Shown here in pieces: positions 8,448 to 18,066 of a stretch of DNA of 64,000 nucleotides (the first letter of the stretch is position 1; each line of letters begins with the position of its first letter). This stretch comes from Nocardioides sp. J54. GTDB lineage: Bacteria; Actinomycetota; Actinomycetes; Propionibacteriales; Nocardioidaceae. The DNA lies in NCBI RefSeq assembly GCF_000519005.1, contig NZ_JAER01000006.1, positions 1 through 64,000 on the forward strand, given 5' to 3'. The notes beneath the pieces were generated by a model that was given only the letters and a program-made list of their open reading frames with translations, was not told the DNA's origin and ran no database searches. The position numbers and the translations under genes are program-made.

Positions 8448-8506
8448 TAGTCCCTGACGAAAAGCACCGCGACACGCCGTCGGACGGTGCTTTTCGTCAG
8501 GGACTA
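8448..8506. repeat. 59-bp hairpin repeat, copy 2
   Basis: Arms 8448-8468 and 8486-8506 are perfectly complementary over 21 nt, with a 17-nt loop beginning GCGACACGCCGT. The arm starts TAGTCCCTGACGAAAAGCAC, nearly identical to the copy at 28891. It lies 29 bp from copy 1, between the same convergent genes. Confidence 0.87.
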
Positions 8507-8533
8507 TCCCGGCGAGGAACCCGGGCCCGGCCG

Positions 8534-10300
8534 TCAGCCGACGAGGCGGGGGCGGCCGCAGTCGACGCTGGGGACGGCCTGGACGGTGCCGCCGGCAAGG
8601 TCGATGCCGAGGGTGCGCAGCAGGGGGTCGAGCAGCCAGCGGTCGAGGCCGCTCACCAGCGGGTTGACCAGGCCCTCGAGCACCAGCTTCGAGACCCAGT
8701 TCAGCAGGCTGCCGATGCCGAGGAACTCCAGCAGGGAGGAGAGCGGGCCGAGGCCGCCGAGCAGGGTGAGGTCGGTGAACGCCAGGTGCAGGGTCGGGAT
8801 GCCGAGGCCGCCGACGGCGGCGGGCAGGAGCGCGGAGTAGTCGTCGCCGACGATGTCGAGGTCGACGACGCGGGTCGGCCGGCTGGTGCTCTGCCCGCTG
8901 CTGAGGGCGATGGTGCCGCTGACGACCTCGACGCCCTTCCAGCTCGACAGGCCGATGTCGAGCAGCGCGACCCGCAGCTTCGGCGAGGTCGGGTCACCGG
9001 CGCGCTGGCCGAGCCGCACGTCGACCCCGAGCAGGCCGCTGTCGATCAGGAGCTTGACCCGCTTGCCCTCCGACAGGCAGGTGATGCTCTGCGCCGTGGC
9101 GCTGGCGTCGGCGAGGGTGACCCGGATCGACAGCGGCACCTGCACCTTGACCAGGCCCAGGTCGAGGTTCACCGCGTTGCCGGACAGCTCGAGCTCGACC
9201 TGGGAGCTCTCGGCCTTGCCGCCGCACTGGACGACCGGGCGCTGGCCGACCTTCACCCGCACCGACAGGTCGACGAGGCTGGAACCGCCGGAGCCGAGGG
9301 GCAGCGGGACCTTGACGTTCAACGGGAGTGCGATGACGTTCTCGCCGTTGGCGATCGCGAGGGAGCCCGCGACGAGGTCGAGCAGGTCGAGCTTCACCTC
9401 GGCCGCCGCCTCCTGGTCGGTGTCGAGCTCGACGAGGTCGGACAGCGTGATGTCGATGTTCGAGACGTTCGCCTGCAGGCCGCCCATCACGTTGCGCAGC
9501 AGGTCGACCTCGGCGAGCCGGCCGCTCTGCCGCTCGAGCACGTTGACGGCGGCGAGCATCAGCCGGGACAGGCCGACGCCCACGCCGGCGGCCTTGGTGA
9601 ACGACGCCACCGAGATGTCGGCGCCGACCAGGGCGTCGAGCTCCTCGATGAGCTCCAGCAGCGAGAGGTCGACGCCGGCGAGGCCGGACTCGGGGTCGAG
9701 GACCCGGGCCGAGAGGCCGCTGCCGAGCAGCTTGCCGAGCAGGGCGTCGAGGAGCCAGGACCGCCCGGTGTCCACCTGGGCGGCGTACGAGCTGACCTTG
9801 AGGCAGGCGACCTTCGCCGCGATGCCGACGGCGCTGCGCCGGGCGTCGCCGCGGCTGACCCCGGTGACACCGGAGAAGGCCATGGGTACGTCGTGGGCGA
9901 CGGTGACCCGGATGCCGCCGGGCACGTCGGTGGCGGATGCCTGCTGCCAGCCGCCGTCGTCGCCGCGGACCACCAGCTGCCAGGTGACCGCGCCGGGCGG
10001 CAGGTCCCCGCCGACGCCGGTGGCGTTGCGGGCGACGCTGCGGTCCCGGGCGGTGTTGATCCGCTGGATGTCCGCGCTCGAGTAGCCGGAGACGGGCTTG
10101 CCGGTCAGCTCACGGGCGAGGTCGAGGGCGACCACGTCGGCGACGGCCTGGAGGTCGCGACGCAGCACCCGGTGCAGCCCGGCATCCACCGCGAGCACGC
10201 CGACCACCAGCAGCACGACGAGGCAGAACGACCCGAGCACCGCGACGGCGCCGCGCTCCCCGCGCTGCGCCCCCCTCCGGGCGCGCTCCAGCAAACCCAC
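8534..10300 (-). CDS. TadG-like membrane-anchored secreted protein
   Basis: About 588 residues from a GTG at 10300, chosen because a strong GGGGAGGGAG Shine-Dalgarno sequence lies just before it; a GTG 45 bases further upstream is in frame. A short basic N-terminus (RARRGAQRGERGAVAVLG) leads into one hydrophobic helix (FCLVVLLVVGVLAVDAGLHR). This is the layout of TadE/TadG-type pseudopilin-like proteins, with the RGAVAV motif before the helix. The rest is a long exported domain rich in Val, Leu and Asp with repeated LDLLDL/VDLSVRV-type strands and three or four Cys. No other tad gene is nearby, so the pilus link is only by N-terminal resemblance. Confidence 0.7.
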   Translation of the reverse strand: MGLLERARRGAQRGERGAVAVLGSFCLVVLLVVGVLAVDAGLHRVLRRDLQAVADVVALDLARELTGKPVSGYSSADIQRINTARDRSVARNATGVGGDLPPGAVTWQLVVRGDDGGWQQASATDVPGGIRVTVAHDVPMAFSGVTGVSRGDARRSAVGIAAKVACLKVSSYAAQVDTGRSWLLDALLGKLLGSGLSARVLDPESGLAGVDLSLLELIEELDALVGADISVASFTKAAGVGVGLSRLMLAAVNVLERQSGRLAEVDLLRNVMGGLQANVSNIDITLSDLVELDTDQEAAAEVKLDLLDLVAGSLAIANGENVIALPLNVKVPLPLGSGGSSLVDLSVRVKVGQRPVVQCGGKAESSQVELELSGNAVNLDLGLVKVQVPLSIRVTLADASATAQSITCLSEGKRVKLLIDSGLLGVDVRLGQRAGDPTSPKLRVALLDIGLSSWKGVEVVSGTIALSSGQSTSRPTRVVDLDIVGDDYSALLPAAVGGLGIPTLHLAFTDLTLLGGLGPLSSLLEFLGIGSLLNWVSKLVLEGLVNPLVSGLDRWLLDPLLRTLGIDLAGGTVQAVPSVDCGRPRLVG

Positions 10301-10485
10301 CGGGGCTCCCTCCCCTGTCCGGCCCGCCGAGCCGGCGACTCCCACGCCGACGCCGACGGACGTCTCCCGCGGGGGACGCTATCGGAGAAGTGGAGAACCC
10401 TTGTCAGGAGTCCCGTAACTGGAGTTGTGCCCTTGGTCACGCGAGACCGTACCCGGGCCGGGGGCGGGCCGGGCAGCGGGCCGGG

Positions 10486-13400
10486 TCAGCCGTGCAGCCC
10501 CTTCTCGATCGCGGCGACCACCTTCGGCCGCAGGTCGCTGGCCGCGATGACCTCGTCGACGGAGCCGACCTCGACTGCGCGGTGGATGTTGTGGACCGCG
10601 TCGAACTCGGCGGCGACCTCCGCGATCTTCTCGGCGCGCAGCTGGGCGCGCAGCTCGGCGAGCTCGACCACGAGCCGGCCTCGCTCCCCGTCCCCGGCGC
10701 CGTCGATGCAGGCCTCGAGCTCGGCGACCCGCGGGTCGGCGGCGGCGCGCTTGGCGACCTCGGCGGAGAAGACGACGGCCGCGGCGGGCGCGCCGCCGAG
10801 CACGGAGGCGTAGGAGCCCTCGATCGCCAGGACGGTCATCTCCGGGTTGAGCCGCTTGGAGAACACCACGAACGCGCCGCCGTGGTAGCGGGAGATCACG
10901 CAGAAGACGATCGGGCCGCGGAAGTTCACGATCGCGCGACCGATCTCGGCGCCGTACTCCAGCTGCAGGTTGCGCATCGACTCCGGTGAGCCGTCGAAGC
11001 CGGACAGGTTCGCCAGCACCACGAGCGGCCGGTTGCCGGAGGCGGCGTTGATCGCGCGGGCGACCTTCTTCGACGACCGCGGGAACAGGGTGCCCGCGGT
11101 GTAGGTGTCCGGGCCGTCGGTGGGCGGGAAGCCGGCGCGCGGCACCGGCCTGGACTCGATGCCGACGAGACTGACGGGGTAGCCGCCGATGCGGGTGTCG
11201 ACGACCACCGCGGTGTCGGCGTCGGCCATGCCGGCCCAGCGCTCGAGCATCTCGTGGTCGGCATCGGCGAGCGCCCGCATCACGGTGCGGATGTCGAAGG
11301 GCCGCTTGCGGTCGGGGTTGTGCTCGGCGGAGAAGATCTCGCCGACGGTGGCGAAGTCGCCGCCGTGCGGGAAGCCCGACACGTCGCGGTCGACTGGGTC
11401 GCTGGAGGGCGCACGGCGCGGCCCCGGCTCCCCCGGTACGACGTAGGTGTGCTCGTAGTGCGACATCAGCACGTTGAACGCGCCGGCCAGGTCGGGCACC
11501 CAGTACTGCGCCTGGCCGTTCGGGCCCATGACCCGGTCGTAGCCGCCGATGCCGTGGTTGTCCTCCGCGGAGACGCCGCCGGAGAAGTCCAGCGACTGCT
11601 TGCCGGTGAGCACCATCGCGCTGTCCGGCGTCATCACGAGGATGCCCTTGGTGTGCATCAGCATCGTGGCCTCGGCGTTCCAGTAGGGCTGGGCGCCGAC
11701 GTTGATGCCTGCGACGACGATGTTGATCTCACCACCGACCTGGGTGAACTCCACGATCCGGCGCAGCGCCGCGGCCACCCAGTCCATGTTCTCGGTGCCG
11801 CTCTCCATGGAGATGCGGGCGCCGGCGGACACGGCGAACCACTCGACGGGGACACCCATCTCCTCGGCGAGGTCGATCGCGGCCATGACGCGCGAGCACT
11901 CCGGCTCGGAGAGGGCGCCGAGCGACTTCAGCGGGTCGCCGCAGAGCACGACCCGGGTGATGCCCTCGGGGTGCAGCGCGGTCGGGGTGGTGACGACGGC
12001 GACGATCATGCCGGCGGTGTTCTGGCCCGGCGCCCGGTCGACCGGCACGAGGCGGCCGGAGGCGTCGAGGTCGTGCTCGACGACGGAGCCGCCGCCGGCG
12101 AGGACGGCCTGCAGCTCGTAGGGGTAGACCAGGCCACGGCGGCGGGCACGCAGCACCTTGCCGGTGTAGTCGTCGAGCGGCGCGAGCGGCTCGGTCGGCG
12201 GCTCGATGACGTCGGCGACGACGCCGGCGCCGGGCTTGGCGTGGAAGCGGATCGCCAGCGGCACCGGGGCGCCGCCGTCCGGGCCGGCGACGCGGCCCTC
12301 GGCGAGGACCTCCTCGATCCCGGCACCCTCGCTGAGAGGGGTGATCTTGCCCTGCAGCGCGGCGAGCTGGTCGAGGTCGGCGTCGACGACCGGCCACACC
12401 GTCACCCACACGTGGTTGACGTCGAGCTTGGTGCCCTCGCGGCCGCGGGCGGTGCGCACGCGGCGGATCGCCTCGAGGCAGTTCTCGACCGCGCGCTCGG
12501 CGTGCGGCAGCGCGATGACCCTGCCCTCGTCGTCGCGTACGACGGCGAGCTGGCGCACCTGCGCGGCGGCGACCAGGCGCCGGTCGGCGGGATTGTTGCG
12601 GGCGACGCACTCGTAGAGCAGGACGTCGTCGGGCGCGGCGAGCCGGGTGACGTCGAACTCGCGCAGCCGCCACAGGTTGAGCCGGCGCCCGACCATCGGG
12701 TGCATGCCGCGGACCAGGGTGTCCTCGACGAGCACGTCGCCGCCGGGGCGGAAGGTGAAGTAGCCGACCGGCTGCGGCGCGCTGGGGCACACCACGACGG
12801 AGACCCGGCGGGCGCGTTCCGCGAAGGGCTGCTCGGCCAGCATCTTGGCCAGCTCGGCAGAGACGTCGTCGGCCTCGGCCGGGGCGTCGGGCCAGCGCAG
12901 GTAGACCTCGACGACGTCGTCGTGGTCGTCGGTGAGCACCGAGCTGACGGCTGCCGCCAGCGGGCCGTCGGGGTCGGCGAGCTCGGCGACGTCACCGATC
13001 GTCGAGATGACCCGGGTGGCGCCCTTGTCGTCGGTGGCGTACTCGGCGTGCACGACGGGGCGGCCGTCGTGCTCCTGCGGGGAGCTGACGGTGAGGTCGT
13101 GGAGGTCGTACTCCAGGTAGTGACGCCGGATCAGCACCTCCAGCAGCGGCTCGCTCGTGGGCAGGCCGTCGCCGAGCCGGTCGCGCAGGAACCCGACGAG
13201 CGGCTCGGGGATCGCGGTGAGCGCGGCGATGCGCGCGTCGCGGTCGGCGGCCGCCGGGTCGGTGAGCGCCTCGACCTCGGCGGCGACGCCCTCGAGCACG
13301 GCGCGGCGCTCGTCGTCGACCAGCGGCTGGTCGAACCAGCTGAAGCGCACCGACCGGGCGAGGTCGCCGACGACGGCGAAGCGCAGCTGCGTGGCGCGGA

Positions 13401-15987
13401 CCAGTCGCTCGAGCAGGGCGCGCACGGCGGCGCGGTCCTCGGCCTCGGGCGGCGGGTCGCCGAGCCAGCGCTGGAGGACGCCGACGGCGATCTCGACGTC
13501 GGAGGTGTGCTGCTGGGCGAGGAACACCCGGAACACGGCGCGCTCGAGGTCCGGCGTGCGGTCCAGGTCGGCGACCCCGTAGTGGCCGAGCACCCGCAGC
13601 AGCTTCTCCCGGAAGTGCTCGGGCAGGGCCCCGCGGTCGGGGTCGAGGCTGCGCAGGTAGGTGTGGAAGAACTCGCGCGAGCTGTGCACCCGCAGCTCAG
13701 CGGACGGCTCGTCACCCGCCGGGCGGTTGCGGCTGAGCTCGGCGAAGTCGGTGAAGAGGGACAGCAGGTCCATCTCCGTGCGCAGCGTGTCGGCCGGCGA
13801 GCCGGCGTCGCGGCAGGCGAGGTAGTCGGCCAGCAGCGCGGGACGCTGGTCCGGCTCGACGTCGTACCCGAGGAGCAGGCTGCTCAGCGCCGCGCGCGCC
13901 TCGGCGCAACGGCCGGACTCGGCGATCGGCAGCGGCTCGGGCAGGTCGAGGTCGACCTCGGCGCCACCGGCCTCCTGCTCCTCCGCGGCGTCGGCGGTGG
14001 GGTCGAGGCGCACCAGCGGCGCGCCGGTCTCGACCTGGCTGCCGACGCGGACCAGCAGCTCCTTGACCCGGCCGGTGAACGGCGCGGTGAGCGCGGTCTC
14101 CATCTTCATCGACTCGAGCACCAGCACCGGCTGCCCGGCAGCGACCTCGTCACCGACCGCGAGCGGGGTGGCGACGACGAGCGCCGGGGCGGGTGCGCGG
14201 ACCATGCCGCCCTCGTCGCGGCTGATCCGGTGCATGACGTCGTCGACCTCGACGAGGTGGACGGTGCCGTGGCTGGCGGTGACGAGGCGGTAGCGGTGCC
14301 CGTCGACGGTGAGCCGGCCGTGCACCTCGTCGATCCGGTCGAGGTTGGCGGACACGGTGCGCTCGACCGCACCGGCGGTGATCGTGACGCGGTAGCGGGC
14401 GGGGCCGACCTGCTGCACGGTGAGTGCGTACGTCGTCCCGCGGAGCTTGAGCTCGATGGTGCGTGCCGGGTCGTGCTGGACCTGCGGCCGGCCGCCCTGG
14501 GCGGTGCGCAGCAGGTGCGCGATCTCGGCGCGCTCCTCCTCGTCGTACGCCTCGATGGCGGCGGCGACGAGCGCGATGCCGGAGTGGCGCGCGGCCTGGA
14601 GGCGGCCCTCGCCGCGGACCCGGTCGATCCAGCCGGTGTCGGCCCAGGCCGGCTCGCCGGTGGTGACCTCGGGCTGGTCGAGCAAGTCGAGGATGAAGCT
14701 CTTGTTGGTGGCACCGCCGTCGATGACGACCGTGGTCTCGGCCATCGCGCGGCGCAGGCGGGCGAGAGCCTGCTCGCGGTCGGCGCCCCACGCGATGACC
14801 TTGGCGATCATCGAGTCGAAGTCGGCGGGGATGGTGTCGCCCTCCGCGACGCCGGTGTCGACGCGGATGCCCGGCCCGGCGGGGAACTCCAGGCGGCTGA
14901 TCCGGCCCGGGGCGGGGGCGAAGTCGCGGTCGGGGTCCTCGGCGTTGAGCCGCGCCTCGACGGCGTGGCCGCGCTCGTCGGGGCGCTCGCCGGACAGCGG
15001 GATCCCGCGGGCGACCTGGATCTGCAGCGCGACGAGGTCGGTGCCGGTGACCTCCTCGGTGATCGGGTGCTCCACCTGGAGGCGGGTGTTGACCTCGAGG
15101 AACGCGAAGGTGCGCTCGCCGGGGTGGTAGAGGAACTCGACGGTGCCGGCGCCGGCGTACCCGACCGCGTTGGCGAGCCGCTCCGCGGATGCCTTGAGGT
15201 CGGCGGTCTGGGCCTCCCCGAGCAGCGGGGAGGCGGACTCCTCGATGACCTTCTGGTTGCGGCGCTGGACCGAGCAGTCGCGCACGCCGATCGCCCACGC
15301 GGTGCCCTGGCCGTCGGCGATGACCTGCACCTCGACGTGGCGGGCGTCGGTGACCAGCTTCTCCAGGAACACCACGCCGCTGCCGAAGGCGCGCTCGGCC
15401 TCGTCGCGGGTGCGTTGGTAGGCGTCGGCGAGCTCGTCGGCGGTGGCCACCTTGCGGATGCCACGACCGCCGCCGCCGGCGGTGGCCTTGAGCATGAGCG
15501 GGTAGCCGATCTGCTCGGCGCTGGCCAGCGCCTCCTCGAGGGTGTCGACGCCGCCGCGGCTCCACGGGGCGACGGGGACGCCGACCTCCTCGGCGATGAG
15601 CTTCGAGCCGATCTTGTCGCCGAGCTTGCGCATCGCCTCGGCGCTGGGCCCGATGAAGGTGACGCCGAGCCGGTCGCACAGCTCGGCGAAGGCCGGGTCC
15701 TCGGCGACGAAGCCCCAGCCGACCCACGCCGCGTCGGCGCCGGTGCGGGCCAGGGCCTGCTCGAGGACGGCGAGGTCGAGGTACGGGCGGTCGGCGGCCG
15801 CGCCGAGCAGGTAGGCCTCGTCGGCCTCGCGGACGAAGGCGGCGCCGGCGTCGACGTCGGTGTAGAGCGCGATGGTGCGGATCGCCTCGCGGGCGCCGTG
15901 CCGGGCGTTCAGGTCGCGGACGGCGTGGATGAGCCGCATGGCCGCTTCACCGCGGTTGACGATGGCGATTCGAGAGACCTCTGGCAC
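10486..15987 (-). CDS. Giant single-chain acyl-CoA carboxylase (BC-BCCP-central-CT)
   Basis: An 1833-residue multidomain biotin carboxylase. Biotin carboxylase with ATP-grasp fold occupies about 1-450 (NRGEAAMR near the start, AGGGGRGIRK near 166). The biotinyl domain carries ESMKMET with Lys628 as biotin site. A long helical central region spans about 650-1150, and a carboxyltransferase of two crotonase-like halves about 1150-1833 (GINVGAQPYW, GGVSAEDNHGIGGYDRV). This is the domain order of eukaryotic-type acetyl-CoA carboxylase, whereas most actinobacteria use separate alpha and beta subunits. It would carboxylate an acyl-CoA to a malonyl-CoA-type product. GTG 15987 is the start chosen, because upstream in-frame sequence does not look coding and overlaps the sigma-gene promoter. 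Its acyl-CoA specificity is unknown. Confidence 0.9.
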   Translation of the reverse strand: MPEVSRIAIVNRGEAAMRLIHAVRDLNARHGAREAIRTIALYTDVDAGAAFVREADEAYLLGAAADRPYLDLAVLEQALARTGADAAWVGWGFVAEDPAFAELCDRLGVTFIGPSAEAMRKLGDKIGSKLIAEEVGVPVAPWSRGGVDTLEEALASAEQIGYPLMLKATAGGGGRGIRKVATADELADAYQRTRDEAERAFGSGVVFLEKLVTDARHVEVQVIADGQGTAWAIGVRDCSVQRRNQKVIEESASPLLGEAQTADLKASAERLANAVGYAGAGTVEFLYHPGERTFAFLEVNTRLQVEHPITEEVTGTDLVALQIQVARGIPLSGERPDERGHAVEARLNAEDPDRDFAPAPGRISRLEFPAGPGIRVDTGVAEGDTIPADFDSMIAKVIAWGADREQALARLRRAMAETTVVIDGGATNKSFILDLLDQPEVTTGEPAWADTGWIDRVRGEGRLQAARHSGIALVAAAIEAYDEEERAEIAHLLRTAQGGRPQVQHDPARTIELKLRGTTYALTVQQVGPARYRVTITAGAVERTVSANLDRIDEVHGRLTVDGHRYRLVTASHGTVHLVEVDDVMHRISRDEGGMVRAPAPALVVATPLAVGDEVAAGQPVLVLESMKMETALTAPFTGRVKELLVRVGSQVETGAPLVRLDPTADAAEEQEAGGAEVDLDLPEPLPIAESGRCAEARAALSSLLLGYDVEPDQRPALLADYLACRDAGSPADTLRTEMDLLSLFTDFAELSRNRPAGDEPSAELRVHSSREFFHTYLRSLDPDRGALPEHFREKLLRVLGHYGVADLDRTPDLERAVFRVFLAQQHTSDVEIAVGVLQRWLGDPPPEAEDRAAVRALLERLVRATQLRFAVVGDLARSVRFSWFDQPLVDDERRAVLEGVAAEVEALTDPAAADRDARIAALTAIPEPLVGFLRDRLGDGLPTSEPLLEVLIRRHYLEYDLHDLTVSSPQEHDGRPVVHAEYATDDKGATRVISTIGDVAELADPDGPLAAAVSSVLTDDHDDVVEVYLRWPDAPAEADDVSAELAKMLAEQPFAERARRVSVVVCPSAPQPVGYFTFRPGGDVLVEDTLVRGMHPMVGRRLNLWRLREFDVTRLAAPDDVLLYECVARNNPADRRLVAAAQVRQLAVVRDDEGRVIALPHAERAVENCLEAIRRVRTARGREGTKLDVNHVWVTVWPVVDADLDQLAALQGKITPLSEGAGIEEVLAEGRVAGPDGGAPVPLAIRFHAKPGAGVVADVIEPPTEPLAPLDDYTGKVLRARRRGLVYPYELQAVLAGGGSVVEHDLDASGRLVPVDRAPGQNTAGMIVAVVTTPTALHPEGITRVVLCGDPLKSLGALSEPECSRVMAAIDLAEEMGVPVEWFAVSAGARISMESGTENMDWVAAALRRIVEFTQVGGEINIVVAGINVGAQPYWNAEATMLMHTKGILVMTPDSAMVLTGKQSLDFSGGVSAEDNHGIGGYDRVMGPNGQAQYWVPDLAGAFNVLMSHYEHTYVVPGEPGPRRAPSSDPVDRDVSGFPHGGDFATVGEIFSAEHNPDRKRPFDIRTVMRALADADHEMLERWAGMADADTAVVVDTRIGGYPVSLVGIESRPVPRAGFPPTDGPDTYTAGTLFPRSSKKVARAINAASGNRPLVVLANLSGFDGSPESMRNLQLEYGAEIGRAIVNFRGPIVFCVISRYHGGAFVVFSKRLNPEMTVLAIEGSYASVLGGAPAAAVVFSAEVAKRAAADPRVAELEACIDGAGDGERGRLVVELAELRAQLRAEKIAEVAAEFDAVHNIHRAVEVGSVDEVIAASDLRPKVVAAIEKGLHG

Positions 15988-16119
15988 GCTCTCGACACTG
16001 CCAGCCCGGGCGGGGGCGGCGACACAACGGATCCCACAGGATTGGCGGCCGTTCGTTGTCGGTTCCATCCAGCGCCCCGCCGGGCGCCGGGGGCGACGCG
16101 ATTTCAGGGGCAGAAAAGT

Positions 16120-16148
16120 GCAAGGCTCGCGACTCTGGCCGCTCACAC
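16120..16148 (+). promoter_or_regulatory. Promoter-like motif before the ECF fusion gene
   Basis: GCAAGG (16120-16125) preceded by AGAAAAGT, then exactly 16 bp, then CTCACAC (16142-16148). The same two boxes with the same 16-bp spacing precede the sortase (18034) and the secreted repeat protein (19143); there the downstream box is CTCCTAC. The shared layout suggests recognition by one ECF sigma factor, most simply the gene that follows. Confidence 0.6.
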
Positions 16149-16171
16149 CCGTGTGTCCCTACGATCTCGCC

Positions 16172-17947
16172 ATGACTGCCGCGGCCGCGTTGCCCGACGA
16201 CGCGACCCTGGTCGCCGGTGTGCTCGCCGGGGACCGGCAGGCCTTCGCCGGGGTGTACGAGAAGTACGCCGACCGGCTGCACGACTTCGCCTGGTCGATG
16301 CTGCGCAGCTCCGAGGAGGCGGCCGACTGCGTGGCCGACTCCTTCGTGGTGATGGCCGAGAAGGTCGGCCAGCTCCGCGACCCGTCCCGGCTGCGCCCGT
16401 GGCTCTACTCCGTCGTACGCAACGAGTGCCTGCGCACCCTGCGCGCCCGCGGCCGGGAGGCCCACGACGACGAGTGGCTGGAAGCCATGCCTGACCACGG
16501 ACCGAGCCCCGAGGACGTGGTGGCCGACGACGCCCACCAGGCGGAGCTGCGCGAGCTCGTCTGGGCGGCCGTCGAGGGCCTCAACGACCGCGACCGGGCG
16601 CTCATCGACCTGCACCTGCGCCAGGGCCTGGAGGGGGCCGAGCTGGCGGCGGCGATGGACGTGACCCCGTCGAACGCCTACGTCATGCTCAGCCGTGCGC
16701 GCGACCAGGTCGAGCGGGCGCTGGGCGCACTGCTCATCGCCCGCAAGGGCAGCGACGACTGCGCCGACCTGGCGAGCGTGCTGAAGGACTGGGACGGCAC
16801 CTTCTCCCCCCTCGTCCGCAAGCGGGTCGCACGCCACATCGACAACTGTGAGGTGTGCGAGAGCCGTCGCAGGCTGATGGTCAGCCCGCTGGCGCTGCTG
16901 GCGGGCGTGCCCGCCTTCGCCGCCCCGGCCGCGCTGCGCGACCGGGTGCTCGACAACGAGCGGCTCGTCGCGTTCTACGTCGACCAGCCAGCGGTGGCGC
17001 CCGCCTCGGGGCCTGGTGCTGCTGGTGCTGCCGGTGCTGGCGGTGCTGGCGGTGCTGCGGAGCGTGCCCGTCGGCGCAGCGGGCTCGTCGCGGCAGCGGC
17101 GGTCCTGCTCCTGCTCGCCGGGGTCGCGCTGGTCACCCTGCTGTGGCCCGGGGGCGACACCGACCTGGTCGCCGTCGACACCCCGACCAGCACGCTGGCG
17201 ACGTCACCGGCGCCGGTCTCATCCTCGGCGCAGGGGACGGACCCGACCACCGGGGCCGGGAGCGACCCCGCCCCGACCAGCACCGCCACCGGGACGACGG
17301 GCACGACCGGGACGACCGGGTCCACCGACGGGACCGACGCGACCAGCGAGCCGACGACCGACAGCACCGTCGCCGCCGCGCCCGGCGAGCTGCGGCTCTC
17401 CACCCGCTCCATCGACCTCGGCTCGAGCGGCACCAGCGGCACCGTCCGGCTCTCCAACGTCGGGGGGAGCCCGGTGGACTTCACCGCCCGGGCACGCACC
17501 GCCTGGCTCTCGGTCTCCACCAGCGGCGGCCGGATCGCGGCCGACGGGTCGACCGGCCTGCGGGTCAGCGCCAGCCGCTCCGGGCTGTCCGAGGGCACGC
17601 ACCGCGGCCAGGTCGAGGTGACCTGGTCCGGCGGCACCGAGCTGGTCACCGTCACCCTGCGGGTGAACCGCCCGCCGGTCGTCGGCACCATCACCGCCGG
17701 CGCCACCAGCTGCAGCATCCCGGTCACCGCCGAGGTCAGCGACGGCACCGGCGTCCAGTCCGTCCGGGTCACCTGGTCGGGCTCCGCGAACGGCCAGGCC
17801 ACCGCCACCCGCTCCGGCGGCCGCTGGCGGGCGAGCATCCCGGTCGCCGTCGGCGGCAGCGTGACGGTCACCTTCACCGCGACCGACACCGCCGGGCTGC
17901 GCTCGACGCGGTCGCGGACCTTCTCCTTCGACCCCTGCCCGGGCTGA
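16172..17947 (+). CDS. ECF sigma factor fused to zinc anti-sigma motif, TM helix and extracellular domain
   Basis: A 591-residue fusion. Sigma region 2 is about 15-90 and region 4 about 120-185 (AMDVTPSNAYVMLSRARDQV). A zinc anti-sigma-like HxxxCxxC motif follows (His222, Cys226, Cys229). An Ala/Gly linker leads to a membrane helix at about 304-325 (GLVAAAAVLLLLAGVALVTL). The outside part has a Thr/Gly-rich stalk (340-400), a beta-sandwich resembling BACON/Ig modules (405-498) and a second beta domain bounded by Cys514 and Cys589. Sigma factors fused to anti-sigma, TM and exported domains are known in actinobacteria (ECF52/53-type groups). Release by proteolysis is a reasonable but unseen mechanism. 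Its own promoter-like motif suggests autoregulation. Confidence 0.88.
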   Translation: MTAAAALPDDATLVAGVLAGDRQAFAGVYEKYADRLHDFAWSMLRSSEEAADCVADSFVVMAEKVGQLRDPSRLRPWLYSVVRNECLRTLRARGREAHDDEWLEAMPDHGPSPEDVVADDAHQAELRELVWAAVEGLNDRDRALIDLHLRQGLEGAELAAAMDVTPSNAYVMLSRARDQVERALGALLIARKGSDDCADLASVLKDWDGTFSPLVRKRVARHIDNCEVCESRRRLMVSPLALLAGVPAFAAPAALRDRVLDNERLVAFYVDQPAVAPASGPGAAGAAGAGGAGGAAERARRRSGLVAAAAVLLLLAGVALVTLLWPGGDTDLVAVDTPTSTLATSPAPVSSSAQGTDPTTGAGSDPAPTSTATGTTGTTGTTGSTDGTDATSEPTTDSTVAAAPGELRLSTRSIDLGSSGTSGTVRLSNVGGSPVDFTARARTAWLSVSTSGGRIAADGSTGLRVSASRSGLSEGTHRGQVEVTWSGGTELVTVTLRVNRPPVVGTITAGATSCSIPVTAEVSDGTGVQSVRVTWSGSANGQATATRSGGRWRASIPVAVGGSVTVTFTATDTAGLRSTRSRTFSFDPCPG

Positions 17948-18033
17948 TCCTGCGGGGCTGATCCTGCGGGGCTGGTCCGGCGGGGCTGGTCCGGGGCTGG
18001 TCTGGGGCTGGTCCAGGGCCCCGGGAAGAAGTT
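17948..18033 (+). repeat. Short degenerate GGGGCTG direct repeats before the sortase promoter
   Basis: Between the sigma stop and the sortase promoter lie short tandem copies of CTGATCCTGCGGGG and then CTGGTCC(GG)GGGG variants, about five or six in 65 bp. They look like slipped-strand minisatellite DNA. No terminator was recognised within them. Confidence 0.6.
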
Positions 18034-18062
18034 GCAAGGTCCGCCGCTGTGTCGGCTCCTAC
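18034..18062 (+). promoter_or_regulatory. Promoter-like motif before the sortase
   Basis: GCAAGG at 18034-18039 preceded by GGAAGAAGTT, 16 bp, then CTCCTAC at 18056-18062. It ends only 4 bp before the ATG at 18067, so the transcript would be leaderless or nearly so. It rules out the in-frame GTG at 18049 as the start, since that codon lies inside the motif. Confidence 0.65.
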
Positions 18063-18066
18063 CTGC

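Noticed and set aside
15988..16146. Longer start for the acyl-CoA carboxylase (53 extra residues)
   Set aside because: The extra stretch is Arg/Pro-rich with no domain and would cover the divergent sigma-gene promoter.
11254..16494. Very long plus-strand open frame of about 1746 codons
   Set aside because: It is antisense to the acyl-CoA carboxylase; its translation is low-complexity Arg/Ala/Gly/Asp and matches no family. Long antisense frames are expected at this GC content.
18049..18066. GTG start for the sortase
   Set aside because: It lies inside the GCAAGG-N16-CTCCTAC promoter motif; ATG 18067 follows directly after it.
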